Shown here: positions 1 to 8,576 of the stretch, one piece after another | Numbering within the stretch: position 1 is the stretch's first letter | Layout: the number at the start of each line of letters is the position of its first letter | Assembly: GCA_963738325.1 (NCBI GenBank) | Contig: CAVTWD010000001.1 | Coordinates: forward strand, 1,240,001 to 1,304,000 | Direction of reading: 5' to 3' | DNA: 64,000 bases | Source of the DNA: CAVTWD01 sp963738325 | GTDB lineage: Bacteria; Actinomycetota; Acidimicrobiia; Acidimicrobiales; Ilumatobacteraceae | Made by a program: the position numbers and the translations under genes | The notes under the pieces: generated by a model | Told to the model about the DNA's origin: nothing | Seen by the model: only the letters and a program-made list of their open reading frames with translations | Database searches by the model: none

Positions 1-350
1 AGATCGTCGGCGTCCCCACGGTGCGCGAAGACGACGGGCTCGCCTTGTCGAGCCGCAACCAGCTGCTGACCCCCGACAACCGCCGAGCCGCCCGCTGCAT
101 CCCCGCCGCCCTCGCCGCGGCCGAGGCGGCGGTGGCGGCCGGGCGCAAGGCGGCGCCGTTGATCGTGCAGGCCGCCCTCGAGGTGCTCGAAGCCGAGGAT
201 CTCGTGAAGGTCGAGTACTGCGAGCTGCGCGACCCGGACACCCTGGAGCTGCTCGACGAGCTCCGCCGGCCAGGGTTGCTCGCGGTGGCGGTGTGGTTCG
301 GGCCGGTCCGCCTCATCGACAACGTCGTGCTCCAGCCGCTGCCACGCTGA
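1..350 (+). CDS. panC: Pantothenate synthetase, C-terminal part (5' end outside window)
   Basis: PanC condenses pantoate with beta-alanine at the expense of ATP in the cytoplasm, the last step of pantothenate synthesis. The frame is open from base 3 and carries the family signature DDGLALSSRN near the left edge, followed by the helical C-terminal domain and a final beta segment (GPVRLIDNV). About 115 residues of a roughly 280-residue protein are present, so the ATP-binding N-terminal domain lies upstream. It converges on the CPBP protease gene, whose stop is only three bases away, leaving almost no room for a terminator. Identification is firm from the signature and C-terminal pattern. Confidence 0.9.
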   Translation, partial: IVGVPTVREDDGLALSSRNQLLTPDNRRAARCIPAALAAAEAAVAAGRKAAPLIVQAALEVLEAEDLVKVEYCELRDPDTLELLDELRRPGLLAVAVWFGPVRLIDNVVLQPLPR

Positions 351-353
351 GGC

Positions 354-1175
354 TCATGTCGTGGCGAGGATCGTCACGACGGCGATGCTGTTCAAGATGG
401 TATGGGCGACGATGCTCGGGCCCAGCCGGCCGGTGAGGTGGGCGGCGATGCCGAAGCAGATGCCCACCGTGGCGAGGATGGCCACGAGCACCACGTTGCC
501 CAGCCCGAGCCCCAGTTGGAGGTGGACGAGACCGAAGCAGGCGCCCTGGACGCCGATGGCGGCCCACGCCGGCAGCCGGGACTGGAGGGAACGGAGCAGA
601 ACGCCGCGGAAGAGCAACTCCTCCACCACGGGCGCCATGACGATGGCGATGATGGCAACGGCGACGAGGAGGCCGGTGTTGTCCCGGTTGTCGGTGAGCA
701 CATCGGTGTTGCTGCCGTTGGGCAGCCCGATCCCCCGCAGCAGGAGCGCGACCACGACCTCACCGACGACGGCGCCGAACCACGTGGCGAGCCCCAACGC
801 CAGATCGAGGGGACGGAAGGAGAGGCCGACGTCGCGGCGCAAGCTGCCGGTGCCCCACGTCTGGCTGGCGCGCACGCACCACCAGAGCACCAATCCGTAG
901 AGGGACGCGGCGCCGCCGAGGGCGACGATCGGTGTCGGCGCGCCGAACAGCACGAGCACGACGCTGACGACGATGTCGGCCACGAACCCGCCGACGAGGA
1001 CGGCCAGGCCGATGAGGCCGGCCTGGAGCGGGAGCTTGGGCTCGGTGCGCCGCGGCGGTGGCACCTGGTGCACGTAGCCTGTCCACCTCGATCCGTCCCA
1101 GAAGCGGAGGTAGCCGCCGATCCAGGGGTCAGGAAACCAGCCCTCCCGCGGCCGAGGTGGTGGCGGGAGTGACAC
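354..1175 (-). CDS. CPBP-family intramembrane glutamic endopeptidase with N-terminal DUF2510-type domain
   Basis: This 273-residue membrane protein begins with a short actinobacterial WFPDP...LRFWDGSRWT segment (residues 13-32, DUF2510-like), followed by about seven hydrophobic segments. The CPBP/Abi motif EELLFR lies at residues 185-190, with FGLVHL and a later His/Asn motif (AHTILN), the residues expected for the metal-free glutamic protease core. The family includes CAAX prenyl-protease-like enzymes and bacteriocin-immunity-associated proteases; the substrate here cannot be told. The start is GTG and places the DUF2510 segment at the N-terminus. It may act on membrane or surface proteins, which is inference. 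Confidence 0.85.
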   Translation of the reverse strand: MSLPPPPRPREGWFPDPWIGGYLRFWDGSRWTGYVHQVPPPRRTEPKLPLQAGLIGLAVLVGGFVADIVVSVVLVLFGAPTPIVALGGAASLYGLVLWWCVRASQTWGTGSLRRDVGLSFRPLDLALGLATWFGAVVGEVVVALLLRGIGLPNGSNTDVLTDNRDNTGLLVAVAIIAIVMAPVVEELLFRGVLLRSLQSRLPAWAAIGVQGACFGLVHLQLGLGLGNVVLVAILATVGICFGIAAHLTGRLGPSIVAHTILNSIAVVTILATT

Positions 1176-1469
1176 CCTTCGGAGGGTAGGGCCTCGTGAG
1201 AGTTGGTCCGTCGCGCTGGTCGTCGACGTCTTAAGCGCACCGTCAGGCGCCCGCCACGCTTAGCCCTCGACGGGTGGCCACCGGCGAGCGGCGAGGGACG
1301 AGCGGCCATCATGAGCGGGACGCGGCCTCCTCGACCGTTTCGGCCAGCCTCGGGCCCTGTGCGGCGAGACGCTGGAGGTGCGCCACTCCGTCATACCGCA
1401 TCGCAGGAGCACTACCCCGCCTGTGAACGCGCCACACCAGGTGGCGTCCCCGGGCGGCGCGATGCCCGC

Positions 1470-2687
1470 TCAGGCAGGCCGCGCTGCGGCCGAGGTCTCG
1501 TCGAGCGGCGCGCCCTCGAGGGCAGTCGTGGGCGCCTGGTTGGACGGGCGGTCATACGGTGCCGTGTCGATCTCGGCCAGCTCGATCTCGCCGCTCAGCA
1601 CCGCCTCCCGCCAGGCCTCGTGCTCCGGCTCGCGGGCGTGGAACTCGGGCATGACGTCCCGGGCGAACAGCTCGAGGGCTTCGCAGATGTGCTCGTGGCG
1701 GTTGCGGCCGGCCTGGTTGAGCAGGATCACCTGGTCGACGTTGGAAGCCGCGAACTTGGTCAGCTTGCGCCGGATCGTCTCCGGCGAGCCGATCAGGCCA
1801 CCGTGCTGCGCGGCCCGGCCCTTGGGCGATCGCTTCCAGCCTTGGTACTCGGCCCAGAGGCTCACGGTGCCGGGCACCACCGGCCCGTGACTGTTGTAGA
1901 AGCCCAACGCGAACTGGAAGAAGGTCGAACCGTCGGCCCGCCGGCGGGCCTCCTCGTCGGTCGGCGCGCACATGAACTGGCTCACGACCGCGATGTTCGG
2001 GTTGGTGACGTAGTCGACCAACGGCTCGAGGTGCTTCACGTACGCGTTGTAGTAGGCGTGCACCCACGCCTCGGCGGCCTCGGCGGAGACGAACTGGAAG
2101 CCCAACGCGCCGAGCCCGCGCCGGCCGGCCATGCGGATCGTCTCGAGCTGGCTGCAGGCGACCCAGAGCGGAGGATGCGGCTTCTGGAGCGGCTTCGGCA
2201 CCACGTTGCGCAACGGGAAGTCGAAGTACTCCCCGTGGTACTCCCAGGCGTCGCTCCAGAACATCGGCATGAGGCAACGCATCGCGTCTTCCCACACGGC
2301 CCGTTTGTCACGGAACCGGCGGTCGAAGGGATGGAGCTCGGTGACGGAGGAGCCCTCACCGACGCCCAACTCGACGCGTCCCCGGCTGATCAGGTCGAGG
2401 GTGCTCACCCGCTCTGCGACGCGAGCCGGATGGTTGGTGGGCAGCTGGACGATGCCGTGGCCCAATCGGATCTGCTTGGTGCGTTGGCTGGCGGCGGCGA
2501 GGAACACCTCGGGCGCGGAGGAGTGGCTGTATTCCTCCAGGAAGTGATGTTCGACCTCCCACGCGAAGTCGTAGCCGAGCCGATCGGCGAGCTCGACCTG
2601 ATCGAGGGCGTTGTGGACGAGCTCGTACTCGTCGTCCGGTTCCCACGGCCTCGGTAGCTGCAGCTCGTAGAAGATCCCGAATCTCAC
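1470..2687 (-). CDS. LLM-class flavin-dependent oxidoreductase (bacterial luciferase-like)
   Basis: A 405-residue TIM-barrel monooxygenase of the luciferase-like superfamily. The N-terminus MRFGIFYELQ and the later LDLISRGRVELGVGEG block are characteristic of FMN- or F420-dependent LLM enzymes. I chose the GTG at 2687 because the barrel begins there and a GAGGT element lies just upstream; the frame stays open for 21 further codons that look unlike the family. It is divergent from the FAD oxidoreductase at 2775, so the two may be co-regulated. Substrate unknown; alkanesulfonate- or hydrocarbon-type oxidation is typical of the family. Confidence 0.85.
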   Translation of the reverse strand: MRFGIFYELQLPRPWEPDDEYELVHNALDQVELADRLGYDFAWEVEHHFLEEYSHSSAPEVFLAAASQRTKQIRLGHGIVQLPTNHPARVAERVSTLDLISRGRVELGVGEGSSVTELHPFDRRFRDKRAVWEDAMRCLMPMFWSDAWEYHGEYFDFPLRNVVPKPLQKPHPPLWVACSQLETIRMAGRRGLGALGFQFVSAEAAEAWVHAYYNAYVKHLEPLVDYVTNPNIAVVSQFMCAPTDEEARRRADGSTFFQFALGFYNSHGPVVPGTVSLWAEYQGWKRSPKGRAAQHGGLIGSPETIRRKLTKFAASNVDQVILLNQAGRNRHEHICEALELFARDVMPEFHAREPEHEAWREAVLSGEIELAEIDTAPYDRPSNQAPTTALEGAPLDETSAAARPA

Positions 2688-2774
2688 ACGACCTCGATTC
2701 CCGGCTCGTGCCCGCCGGGAGCGTACCCGGGAGGTTGCACGAGCCAACAATCGTTCCTCCTAACCTGCGCGCCC

Positions 2775-4163
2775 GTGAGGGACCCGGCGTTCTACCGGAG
2801 CCGTTCGTTCTGGTTCGACGACCTGCGCGACGATCCGCTCGCGCCGCGACCGGGTTTGGGTCGCGGCCTCGACGTGGACGTGGCGATCGTCGGCGCCGGC
2901 TTCACCGGGCTGTGGACCGCTTACTACCTCACCCGGGCCGAACCAGGGCTGCGGATTGCCGTGCTGGAAGCGGAGATCGCCGGCTTCGGGGCGTCGGGCC
3001 GCAACGGGGGCTGGTGCTCGGCGCTGTTGCCCATGGGGCTGGCGGCCATCGAGCGCAGCCATGGGCGCGCCGCGGCGATCGCCATGCAACGCGCCATGTT
3101 CGACACGGTCGACGAAGTCGGGCGGGTGGCCGCCGAGGAGGGCATCGACGCGGACTTCGCGAAGGGTGGGTACCTGTCACTGGCGACCGCGGCCGTACAA
3201 GTGGCCCGCCTGCGCGCCCGGCGCGACGAATCGGCCCAGTTCGGCTTCGGCGACGGCGACCTGGCCTGGCTCGATCGTGACGCGGCCCGCGCCCGCGTCG
3301 GCGCCGCAGGCGCGCTCGGCGCCCTCTTCACGCCGCACTGTGCGGCGATCCAGCCGGCGGCTCTGGCGCGGGGCCTGGCGCGGGCGGTGGAAGCACGAGG
3401 CGTACCGATCTTCGAGCGGACGCGGGTGCGCGCGCTCGCACCTGGCCGGGTCCACGCCGACGACGGTCTGGTGCGGGCCGAGGTGATCGTGCGCGCCACC
3501 GAGGCGTACACGGGGAGCCTCCGCGGGCAACGCCGGGCGGTGGCGCCGGTCTACTCGCTCATGGTCGTGACCGAGCCGCTCTCGGCGCACAGCTGGCAGG
3601 AGATCGGCCTCGACGGCCGGCCGACGTTCGACGACGCCCGGCACCTCGTCATCTACGGGCAGCGCACGGCGGGCGGCCGCCTCGCCTTCGGCGGGCGGGG
3701 CGCGCCCTATCACTTCGGCTCACGGCTGAGCGATTCCTTCGAGCGCGACGGCCGCGTCCACGCCGAGCTCCACGCGGTGTTCCGCGCCCTCTTCCCCGTC
3801 CTGGGCTCGGCCACCTTGGCCCATGCCTGGGGAGGGCCGCTTGCCATCCCCAGGGACTGGCGTTGCTCGGTCGGTCTCGACCGGGCCCTCGGCTTGGCAT
3901 GGGCCGGCGGCTACGTCGGCGACGGTGTCGCCACGGCCAACCTGGCCGGCCGCACGCTGGCCGACCTTATCACCGGCCGCGACAGCGACCTCGTCCACCT
4001 CGCCTGGGTCGGCCATCGCTCGCGGAGATGGGAGCCAGAGCCGTTGTGGTGGCTCGGCATCAACGCCGCCCTGAAGCTCACGGCGAGCGCCGACCGCGCC
4101 GAGGAGCAGGGCCGGGCGGCGCGGTGGCGTACGAGCGTCGTCAGCCATCTCACCGGGCATTGA
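2775..4163 (+). CDS. FAD-dependent oxidoreductase (DAO / glycine oxidase-like)
   Basis: A 462-residue flavoprotein of the D-amino-acid-oxidase fold. A dinucleotide-binding GAGFTG lies at residues 40-45, followed by an acidic beta-2 end (VLEAE) and the GASGRNGGW motif typical of the GlpO/DadA/PuuB branch, which binds FAD and oxidises amines or amino acids. The C-terminus contains the usual second FAD contact (GYVGDGVATANLAGRTLADL). The GTG start lies eight bases after a TAACCT -10-like element at 2761-2766, compatible with a nearly leaderless transcript. The substrate is probably an amine or amino acid, by family only. Confidence 0.87.
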   Translation: MRDPAFYRSRSFWFDDLRDDPLAPRPGLGRGLDVDVAIVGAGFTGLWTAYYLTRAEPGLRIAVLEAEIAGFGASGRNGGWCSALLPMGLAAIERSHGRAAAIAMQRAMFDTVDEVGRVAAEEGIDADFAKGGYLSLATAAVQVARLRARRDESAQFGFGDGDLAWLDRDAARARVGAAGALGALFTPHCAAIQPAALARGLARAVEARGVPIFERTRVRALAPGRVHADDGLVRAEVIVRATEAYTGSLRGQRRAVAPVYSLMVVTEPLSAHSWQEIGLDGRPTFDDARHLVIYGQRTAGGRLAFGGRGAPYHFGSRLSDSFERDGRVHAELHAVFRALFPVLGSATLAHAWGGPLAIPRDWRCSVGLDRALGLAWAGGYVGDGVATANLAGRTLADLITGRDSDLVHLAWVGHRSRRWEPEPLWWLGINAALKLTASADRAEEQGRAARWRTSVVSHLTGH

Positions 4164-4166
4164 GCA

Positions 4167-4967
4167 TCAGCGAAAGAAGGCGGCCACGGCCGCGGCATAG
4201 GCAGCCCGATACGCCTGGTAGGCGTCGCGCAACGCCCGCCCCGGCCAGCTCGCGGGGAGGAGCCCGGCCGGCAGCAGCGGGTCTCGGCGGATGTGCTGGA
4301 GCGCGGCGGCACCCGCCACCAATCCCTCGGCGAGGGGAGGCTCGGCGCCGCCACAGTCGCGGGTGACCGCGGCGAGCCGCTCGACGAGCACCTCGCCTCG
4401 CGTGGCCCACCGGCCAGGGGCGAACAGCCGCTCGACCAGTCCCGCCTCGTCGCCGTCCGGGCGGCCGCGCCACCACTGGCAGGGCTCGTCGACGAGCGCC
4501 CACGCCTCGGCGGGAGCCGAGTCACGCGGCACGTTGGCCGGCCGGGTCCACAAGCCTTCGCGCACCTCCACCAGCCGGCACACGGCCGCCGCCCGCCGAA
4601 AGGCGGCCCGCTCCGCGGCCGGGCGCTCGCCCGAGGTGATGGCGGCCAGCCACCAGGTGCCGTCCCAGTCGGCGAGGGGCGCTTCGAGCGCCCACTCCTG
4701 AGGCGCCTGGCGACCTCGCACCGGCCCCGCCAGCTCGTACACGCCATCGCTGGCCGCCAACTCTCCTCGCTCGACCATGCGCGACAGGGCGACGCGGGCA
4801 GTGCCTTCCGACACGCCGAACAGGGCGCACCAACGAACGAGCCGACGGCTCGACAGCCTGGGCGGGTGCATGCCGAGCAGCAGGCTCGCCATCAGGGAGC
4901 GGGCCGAAAGGGGCCGTTCGAGCAGGTCGTCGCCTGCTTCCGCCGGTGTCTTACGCACTTGCGACAT
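4167..4967 (-). CDS. PaaX-family transcriptional regulator
   Basis: A 266-residue GntR-like winged-helix repressor of the PaaX family. The N-terminal LMASLLLGMHPP segment and the helix-turn-helix (FGVSEGTARVALSRMV) match PaaX proteins, which in characterised cases sense phenylacetyl-CoA; the C-terminus carries the helical PaaX ligand-sensing region. ATG at 4967 is chosen because the HTH domain follows at the usual distance and a TACATT -10-like box sits a few bases upstream. Upstream in-frame codons run into the divergent desaturase. Only 26 bp separate the two starts, so it most likely controls the desaturase and itself. The effector is unknown. Confidence 0.85.
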   Translation of the reverse strand: MSQVRKTPAEAGDDLLERPLSARSLMASLLLGMHPPRLSSRRLVRWCALFGVSEGTARVALSRMVERGELAASDGVYELAGPVRGRQAPQEWALEAPLADWDGTWWLAAITSGERPAAERAAFRRAAAVCRLVEVREGLWTRPANVPRDSAPAEAWALVDEPCQWWRGRPDGDEAGLVERLFAPGRWATRGEVLVERLAAVTRDCGGAEPPLAEGLVAGAAALQHIRRDPLLPAGLLPASWPGRALRDAYQAYRAAYAAAVAAFFR

Positions 4968-4993
4968 GTGTCGGTGGAATGTAACATGCGGCC
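4962..4993. promoter_or_regulatory. Overlapping divergent promoters and small palindromes between the PaaX-like regulator and the desaturase
   Basis: Between the ATG at 4967 (minus) and GTG at 4994 (plus) there are 26 bases. On the plus strand TAACAT at 4982-4987 is a TAnnnT -10 box whose predicted start falls on the GTG, giving a leaderless message. On the minus strand TACATT (4983-4978) is placed for a start about four bases before the ATG. Two inverted repeats are visible: CGACA-TG-TGTCG (4962-4973) and ATGT-A-ACAT (4979-4987). Repressor binding here would block both genes at once. Promoter assignment is by motif only. Confidence 0.55.
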
Positions 4994-5944
4994 GTGGCGA
5001 CCACCATGATCCCGGCCCCCGAACTCCTGACGCCACCAGCGAGCGGCGGCCCGATCCTGGCCAACGGCCGGGCCTTGCCCGAGACGCGAGAGGCGTTGCG
5101 GCGCATCCCCTCCGGCCGCAATGCATGGAGCGTCGCGTTCCTCTACCTCCAGACCCTCGCCGTCTTCGCCCTCGTGGTCTGGCTCGGGCCGGTGTTCTGG
5201 CTGCCGGCCCTGTTGCTGCTCGGGCGGGCCCATGCCCAGTTCGCCGCCCTCATGCACGAGGCCGCCCATCGCCTCCTCTTCCGCCACCGCGGGCTGAACG
5301 ACTGGGTGGGTCGCTGGTTGCTCGGCTACCCGACCTTCGCCACGACCGACGCCTACCGGCGCGTCCACATGGCCCACCATCGCCAGGAGTTCGGCCCCGA
5401 CGAGCCCGACCTCCCCCTCTACGTCGGCTATCCCATCACCAAGGCTTCGCTCCGGCGCAAGCTGATCCGCGATGCCACCGGCCAGACGGGCTGGAAGCTG
5501 CTGCGGGCACAGTTGGGCGGCTTCCGCTCACCCGACCGGCGCGTCCGCCGCACGACGTGGTCGATCCTCTCCGTGCAAGTGATGATCGCCGCGGGTTGTG
5601 TCCTGGTCGGCCAGCCCATCCTGTATGTGCTCTGGTTCGTCTCGTACATGACGGTCTGGCGGGTGATCAACCGGCTGCGGTCGATCGCCGAGCACGGGGG
5701 CATGCACGCGTCGCCTGACCGGCGGGAGACCACACACTCCGTGCGCCAACACTGGTTGGCTCGGTTCTTCCTCGTGCCGTACCACATCGGCTGGCACCTG
5801 GCCCACCACGTGGACGCCGGGGTGCCGTGGCGGAACCTGCCCCGCTACCACCAGATGCTGCGCGCCGGCGGCTATGTCACGCCCGGGCTCGAGTACCCCA
5901 CTTATCGCGCCCTTTGGCGCACGCTCGCTTCCCGTCCCGCCTGA
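4994..5944 (+). CDS. Membrane fatty-acid desaturase / hydroxylase family protein
   Basis: A 316-residue integral-membrane di-iron enzyme. Three histidine clusters coordinate the metals: HEAAH at residues 88-92, HMAHH at 125-129 and HLAHH near 270, separated by hydrophobic segments at about 45-80 and 190-220. The family introduces double bonds or hydroxyl groups into acyl chains using O2 and reduced ferredoxin or similar donors. Start is GTG 4994; an ATG four codons later is an alternative. It is divergent from a PaaX-type regulator with a shared 26-bp control region. Substrate (acyl lipid, carotenoid or alkane) cannot be fixed from the sequence. Confidence 0.88.
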   Translation: MATTMIPAPELLTPPASGGPILANGRALPETREALRRIPSGRNAWSVAFLYLQTLAVFALVVWLGPVFWLPALLLLGRAHAQFAALMHEAAHRLLFRHRGLNDWVGRWLLGYPTFATTDAYRRVHMAHHRQEFGPDEPDLPLYVGYPITKASLRRKLIRDATGQTGWKLLRAQLGGFRSPDRRVRRTTWSILSVQVMIAAGCVLVGQPILYVLWFVSYMTVWRVINRLRSIAEHGGMHASPDRRETTHSVRQHWLARFFLVPYHIGWHLAHHVDAGVPWRNLPRYHQMLRAGGYVTPGLEYPTYRALWRTLASRPA

Positions 5945-5950
5945 GCGGCC

Positions 5951-6104
5951 TCAGCCCGGGGGTGGTTGCACCCGCAACGGCAGGTGGTCCTCGAGCACGA
6001 ACACGGTCTGGGTCGAGCGCACCTCGGGCAGCCCGTGCAACTGCACGAGCACCACGTCGCGCAGCGTCTCGACGTCGGGGACGCGCAGGCGATGCCCACG
6101 ATGT
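5951..6104 (-). pseudogene. Lrp/AsnC-family regulator, C-terminal fragment
   Basis: About 50 residues survive, reading RVPDVETLRDVVL then LPEVRSTQTVFVLEDH. This is the end of the Lrp/AsnC ligand-sensing (RAM) domain. Upstream in the same frame the translation becomes antisense to the phenylalanine-hydroxylase fragment, so the HTH domain and first half of the RAM domain are gone. Lrp-type regulators commonly sit divergent from phenylalanine hydroxylase, the arrangement left here. The 3' end is intact up to the stop near the desaturase gene. Not expected to be functional. Confidence 0.7.
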
Positions 6105-6455
6105 CGGTCGAGCTGCCCCCGGACCACCCCGGTCTCTCCGATCCGGAGTACCGGCGTCGCCGCGATGACATCGCCTCGGTCGGCGCCGCCTACCAGAGCG
6201 GCCAGCCGATCACTGAAGTCCACTACATGGCGCCGGCCTCCTGTCCTCGTTCGGCGAGCTCGATGCCTTCCGCTCTGCCGAGATCCGCGCGTTCGACCTC
6301 CTGGCCACGGGCACGCAGGACTACGACATCACCGCGTACCAGCCGCTGCTGTTCTCGGTAGGCTCGTCAGCGAGATGAGCGATCATCTCGGTTCGTTCTT
6401 CTCGAGCTACGACGACGCCGCCTACGAACGCCTCACGGGACGCTGCGCAGCCTGA
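6092..6455 (+). pseudogene. Phenylalanine 4-monooxygenase remnant (internally deleted, two frame changes)
   Basis: Three pieces in different frames match successive parts of bacterial phenylalanine hydroxylase. The first (6092-6236) has the N-terminal DHPGLSDPEYRRRRDDIA pattern. The second (6241-6378) has LSSFGELDAF and YDITAYQPLLF, the C-terminal part of the catalytic domain. The third (to the stop at 6455) has FFSSYDDAAYERLTG, the C-terminal tail. About 170 residues between pieces one and two, including the HDxxGHxP iron-ligand region, are absent. The enzyme converts phenylalanine to tyrosine with tetrahydropterin; this copy cannot. It abuts the divergent Lrp fragment, suggesting one deletion-prone locus. 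Confidence 0.8.
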
Positions 6456-6475
6456 GGGCGCGAGGTCCAACGGCC

Positions 6476-6676
6476 TCAGCGGCCAACATCGTCGTCCGGC
6501 CTCGGCCGCGCCCTGACCCAGCCGAGCGGGTAGCGCATCGCCATGAGGACGACAAGGGCCGCCGCGGCCGTCCAGATCACCCAGTTCACCCATCGGGCGC
6601 GCCCGAAGATGTTGTGCATCACGGTGACGATCACAAAGGCAACGACCACACCCAGGGCAAGGATGAGCAGCCTCCT
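6476..6676 (-). CDS. Small two-helix membrane protein, possibly 5'-truncated
   Basis: The minus frame encodes up to 66 residues with two clear hydrophobic helices (ILALGVVVAFVIVTVM and WVIWTAAAALVVLMAM) joined by a basic loop, then a charged tail ending DDDVGR. There is no ATG; the best start is GTG at 6649, which leaves 57 residues but trims the first helix. An AGGAGG occurs at the head of the open frame, and the frame begins only just beside the neighbouring frameshifted element-like gene. The N-terminus may have been lost there. It converges with the hydroxylase remnant. No family recognised. Confidence 0.4.
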   Translation of the reverse strand, partial: RRLLILALGVVVAFVIVTVMHNIFGRARWVNWVIWTAAAALVVLMAMRYPLGWVRARPRPDDDVGR

Positions 6677-6718
6677 AGCTGTGCTCTGGGGTCAGAACGT
6701 TGAGCATGTCGGCATGTT

Positions 6719-8330
6719 TCATGCGGCGGGGGTGAGGCGCGCGTGGTCGACGTAGTCGGTGATGACTCGGTCGATGGTGGTCAGGGCGCGGCGAAGCTGG
6801 GGTGGTGCGGGTGGCTGGTGGCCAGCGGCGACGAGTGGTCTGAGGACGCGGTCGTGGACCTTGTTGTAGAAGACGGCGACTCGGATGCCGTCGTTGGTGA
6901 GGGTGTAGGTGTTGGTGTGGGGGATGCGTTGGATGAGCCCGTGCAGGCGGAGGCGGCGCAGGTCGTAGGTCATCTGCGATCGGGTGTAGTCCGTTCCGAG
7001 GAGTCCGGCGACCAGCCCGCGAAGGCTCTTGTTGGTGAAGCCGGCGACGGCGTGGACGAACACGCAGAGGGCGCCGGTCAGGGCCATGGCGCGTGGGTCT
7101 CCGAAGCGCAGGGCTCCGGTTCGTTGGCCCTCCCGTATGTAGGGCTGGTGGATGCGCTCGAAGAGCGCAGAGCCGATGGCACAGCCCTGACCGGCACGTT
7201 CGATCATAAGCAGACGACGGTTGACCGCGCTCGCCTTGGCGATGAGTTCGGGCAGATGCTCGAGCCGGGCGAGGATCCCGATGTCGGACGGCTTGTTGAT
7301 GACGGTCTCGATGCGAAGGGCTCTTCCCTCCTTCAAGTACTGCTTGATCCGGGAGTGCTTGTAGCGAAAGTCGATCTTCACCTCGGTGCCCGGGCAGAAC
7401 ACTCGGGTGGCGAAGGGCTCTTTGGTGGTCTTGCGGACCTGGCGGGCGAACACGGCGGCCATCTCGTGCGGGTCGGCCGATGCCGATGTTGTCGGCGACC
7501 AGGGACTCGAAGAAGCCACGTGCTCGGCGAGGATCGTCGAACACCAGCGTGCGGCTCACCTCGACCTGGCGCATGGACAGCTCCCACCAGTAGCCCGCAG
7601 CCCGGTCAGCGGCGGTGAAGGGCGTGGGGATGTGGGTGATCCAGCGGTCGAAGAACGACTGGACGTCGTCAGGGCCGAACCGGTCGCAGATGGTTTGCAG
7701 CGCCGTCGGCTGCGCGGAGGTAGCGAAGCCGTTGGCCAGCGCCGTGAACGTGACACCGTCCCGTTTGGCTTGGCGTTTGGCCCACTCGTGGCCGTTGACC
7801 CACACCTTTGCCGGATAGGGGAAGTAGGTGCAGATCTTGATGAAGCCGGGCCCGAAGTCGGGATCGAGCACGTAGAAGTAGTAGCTCCCGACGCGGCGCT
7901 CGGTCTTGGCGAACTCGAAGTACACGCCGCCGCCCCCGCCGGTGCGGCGAGCAGCGCTGTAGACCCACTGGAACTCTTGGGCCGACACGATGGCGACCAC
8001 GCCGAACCGGCCGTCGCGTTCAGCCCGATCGAAATGAGGGCGGACATGGTCGAGCTTGCGGTCATCCCAACGAGACCGGTCGGGCTTCTTCAGTTTCAAG
8101 ACCGGGATGTCGTTGGCCGAAGCGAACGCCGACACGTCGCGACGGAACCGGTTCCCGATCTTCTCCAACAGGGCAGGCGAGGCGATCCTGTTGCCCAGGT
8201 GGTCCTCCAGGAACCGACGCACTTGCGGCCCGACCTGCAGCTTCTGGACGTAGGCGTTCAGATAGAGACGATCAACGCACTCCACTTCCAAGCCCACATG
8301 TCCGTCCAGGACCTCGTTGATGTTCGTCAC
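6719..8330 (-). pseudogene. Uncharacterised ~535-aa protein with C-terminal winged-helix-like region, broken by one frameshift
   Basis: Two adjoining minus frames read as one protein. The first (from GTG 8330, beginning VTNINEVLDGHVGLEVECVD) runs to about 7475. The second continues from HEMAAVFARQVRKTT to the stop at 6719. Removing one base in the GACCCGCACG stretch near 7472 restores a single frame, the signature of a 1-bp insertion. The middle has conserved-looking aromatic-rich blocks (FGPGFIKICTYFPYPAKVW, GYWWELSMRQVEVSR). The C-terminal third resembles a winged helix (SQMTYDLRRLRLHGLI) followed by TLTNDGIRVAVFY. I recall this type as a recurrent hypothetical family in soil Actinobacteria but assign no function. 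Upstream lies a cluster of hairpins. Confidence 0.65.
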
Positions 8331-8360
8331 GCTCGCCACCGCACCAGCGTGGTCGCACGA

Positions 8361-8536
8361 GGGCGGGCTTGGCCCGCCCGACAGGTTCACTGCCACGACG
8401 GCCGCGCCGGGGAGGCCGGGAGGGGGGCCCGCCCCCCTCCCGCTAATGCCGTAACCGGCAACGTTCGCCCCGTTGCGCCGGCCAGTGCCGGCGCCGACTG
8501 CGTTGCGCCTCGTCGCAATAGTGCTGCGACTATTGC
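8361..8536. repeat. Cluster of five perfect hairpins upstream of the broken uncharacterised gene
   Basis: Five perfect inverted repeats follow each other. GGGCGGGC/GCCCGCCC with a 3-nt loop is at 8361-8379. An 11-bp stem CGGGAGGGGGG/CCCCCCTCCCG with loop CCCG is at 8417-8442. TGCCG/CGGCA with loop TAAC is at 8447-8460. GCGCCGGC/GCCGGCGC with loop CAGT is at 8475-8494. GCAATAGT/ACTATTGC with loop GCTGCG is at 8515-8536. They fill the gap between the gene's start and the MBL gene's terminator. Such density suggests a structured leader or the end of a mobile unit; which is not decidable here. Confidence 0.7.
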
Positions 8537-8576
8537 TTCCTCGTCGCGCCTTGCCGGCACCAACCCTGGCTCGGCG

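Noticed and set aside
402..1172. Long open frames opposite the CPBP protease gene
   Set aside because: Antisense frames of a GC-rich gene; composition is Glu/Asp/Gly-rich with no domain, and the protease on the other strand has clear motifs.
1203..2657. 484-codon plus-strand open frame opposite the LLM oxidoreductase
   Set aside because: It is a reverse-strand shadow of a gene with recognisable family motifs and good N-terminal context.
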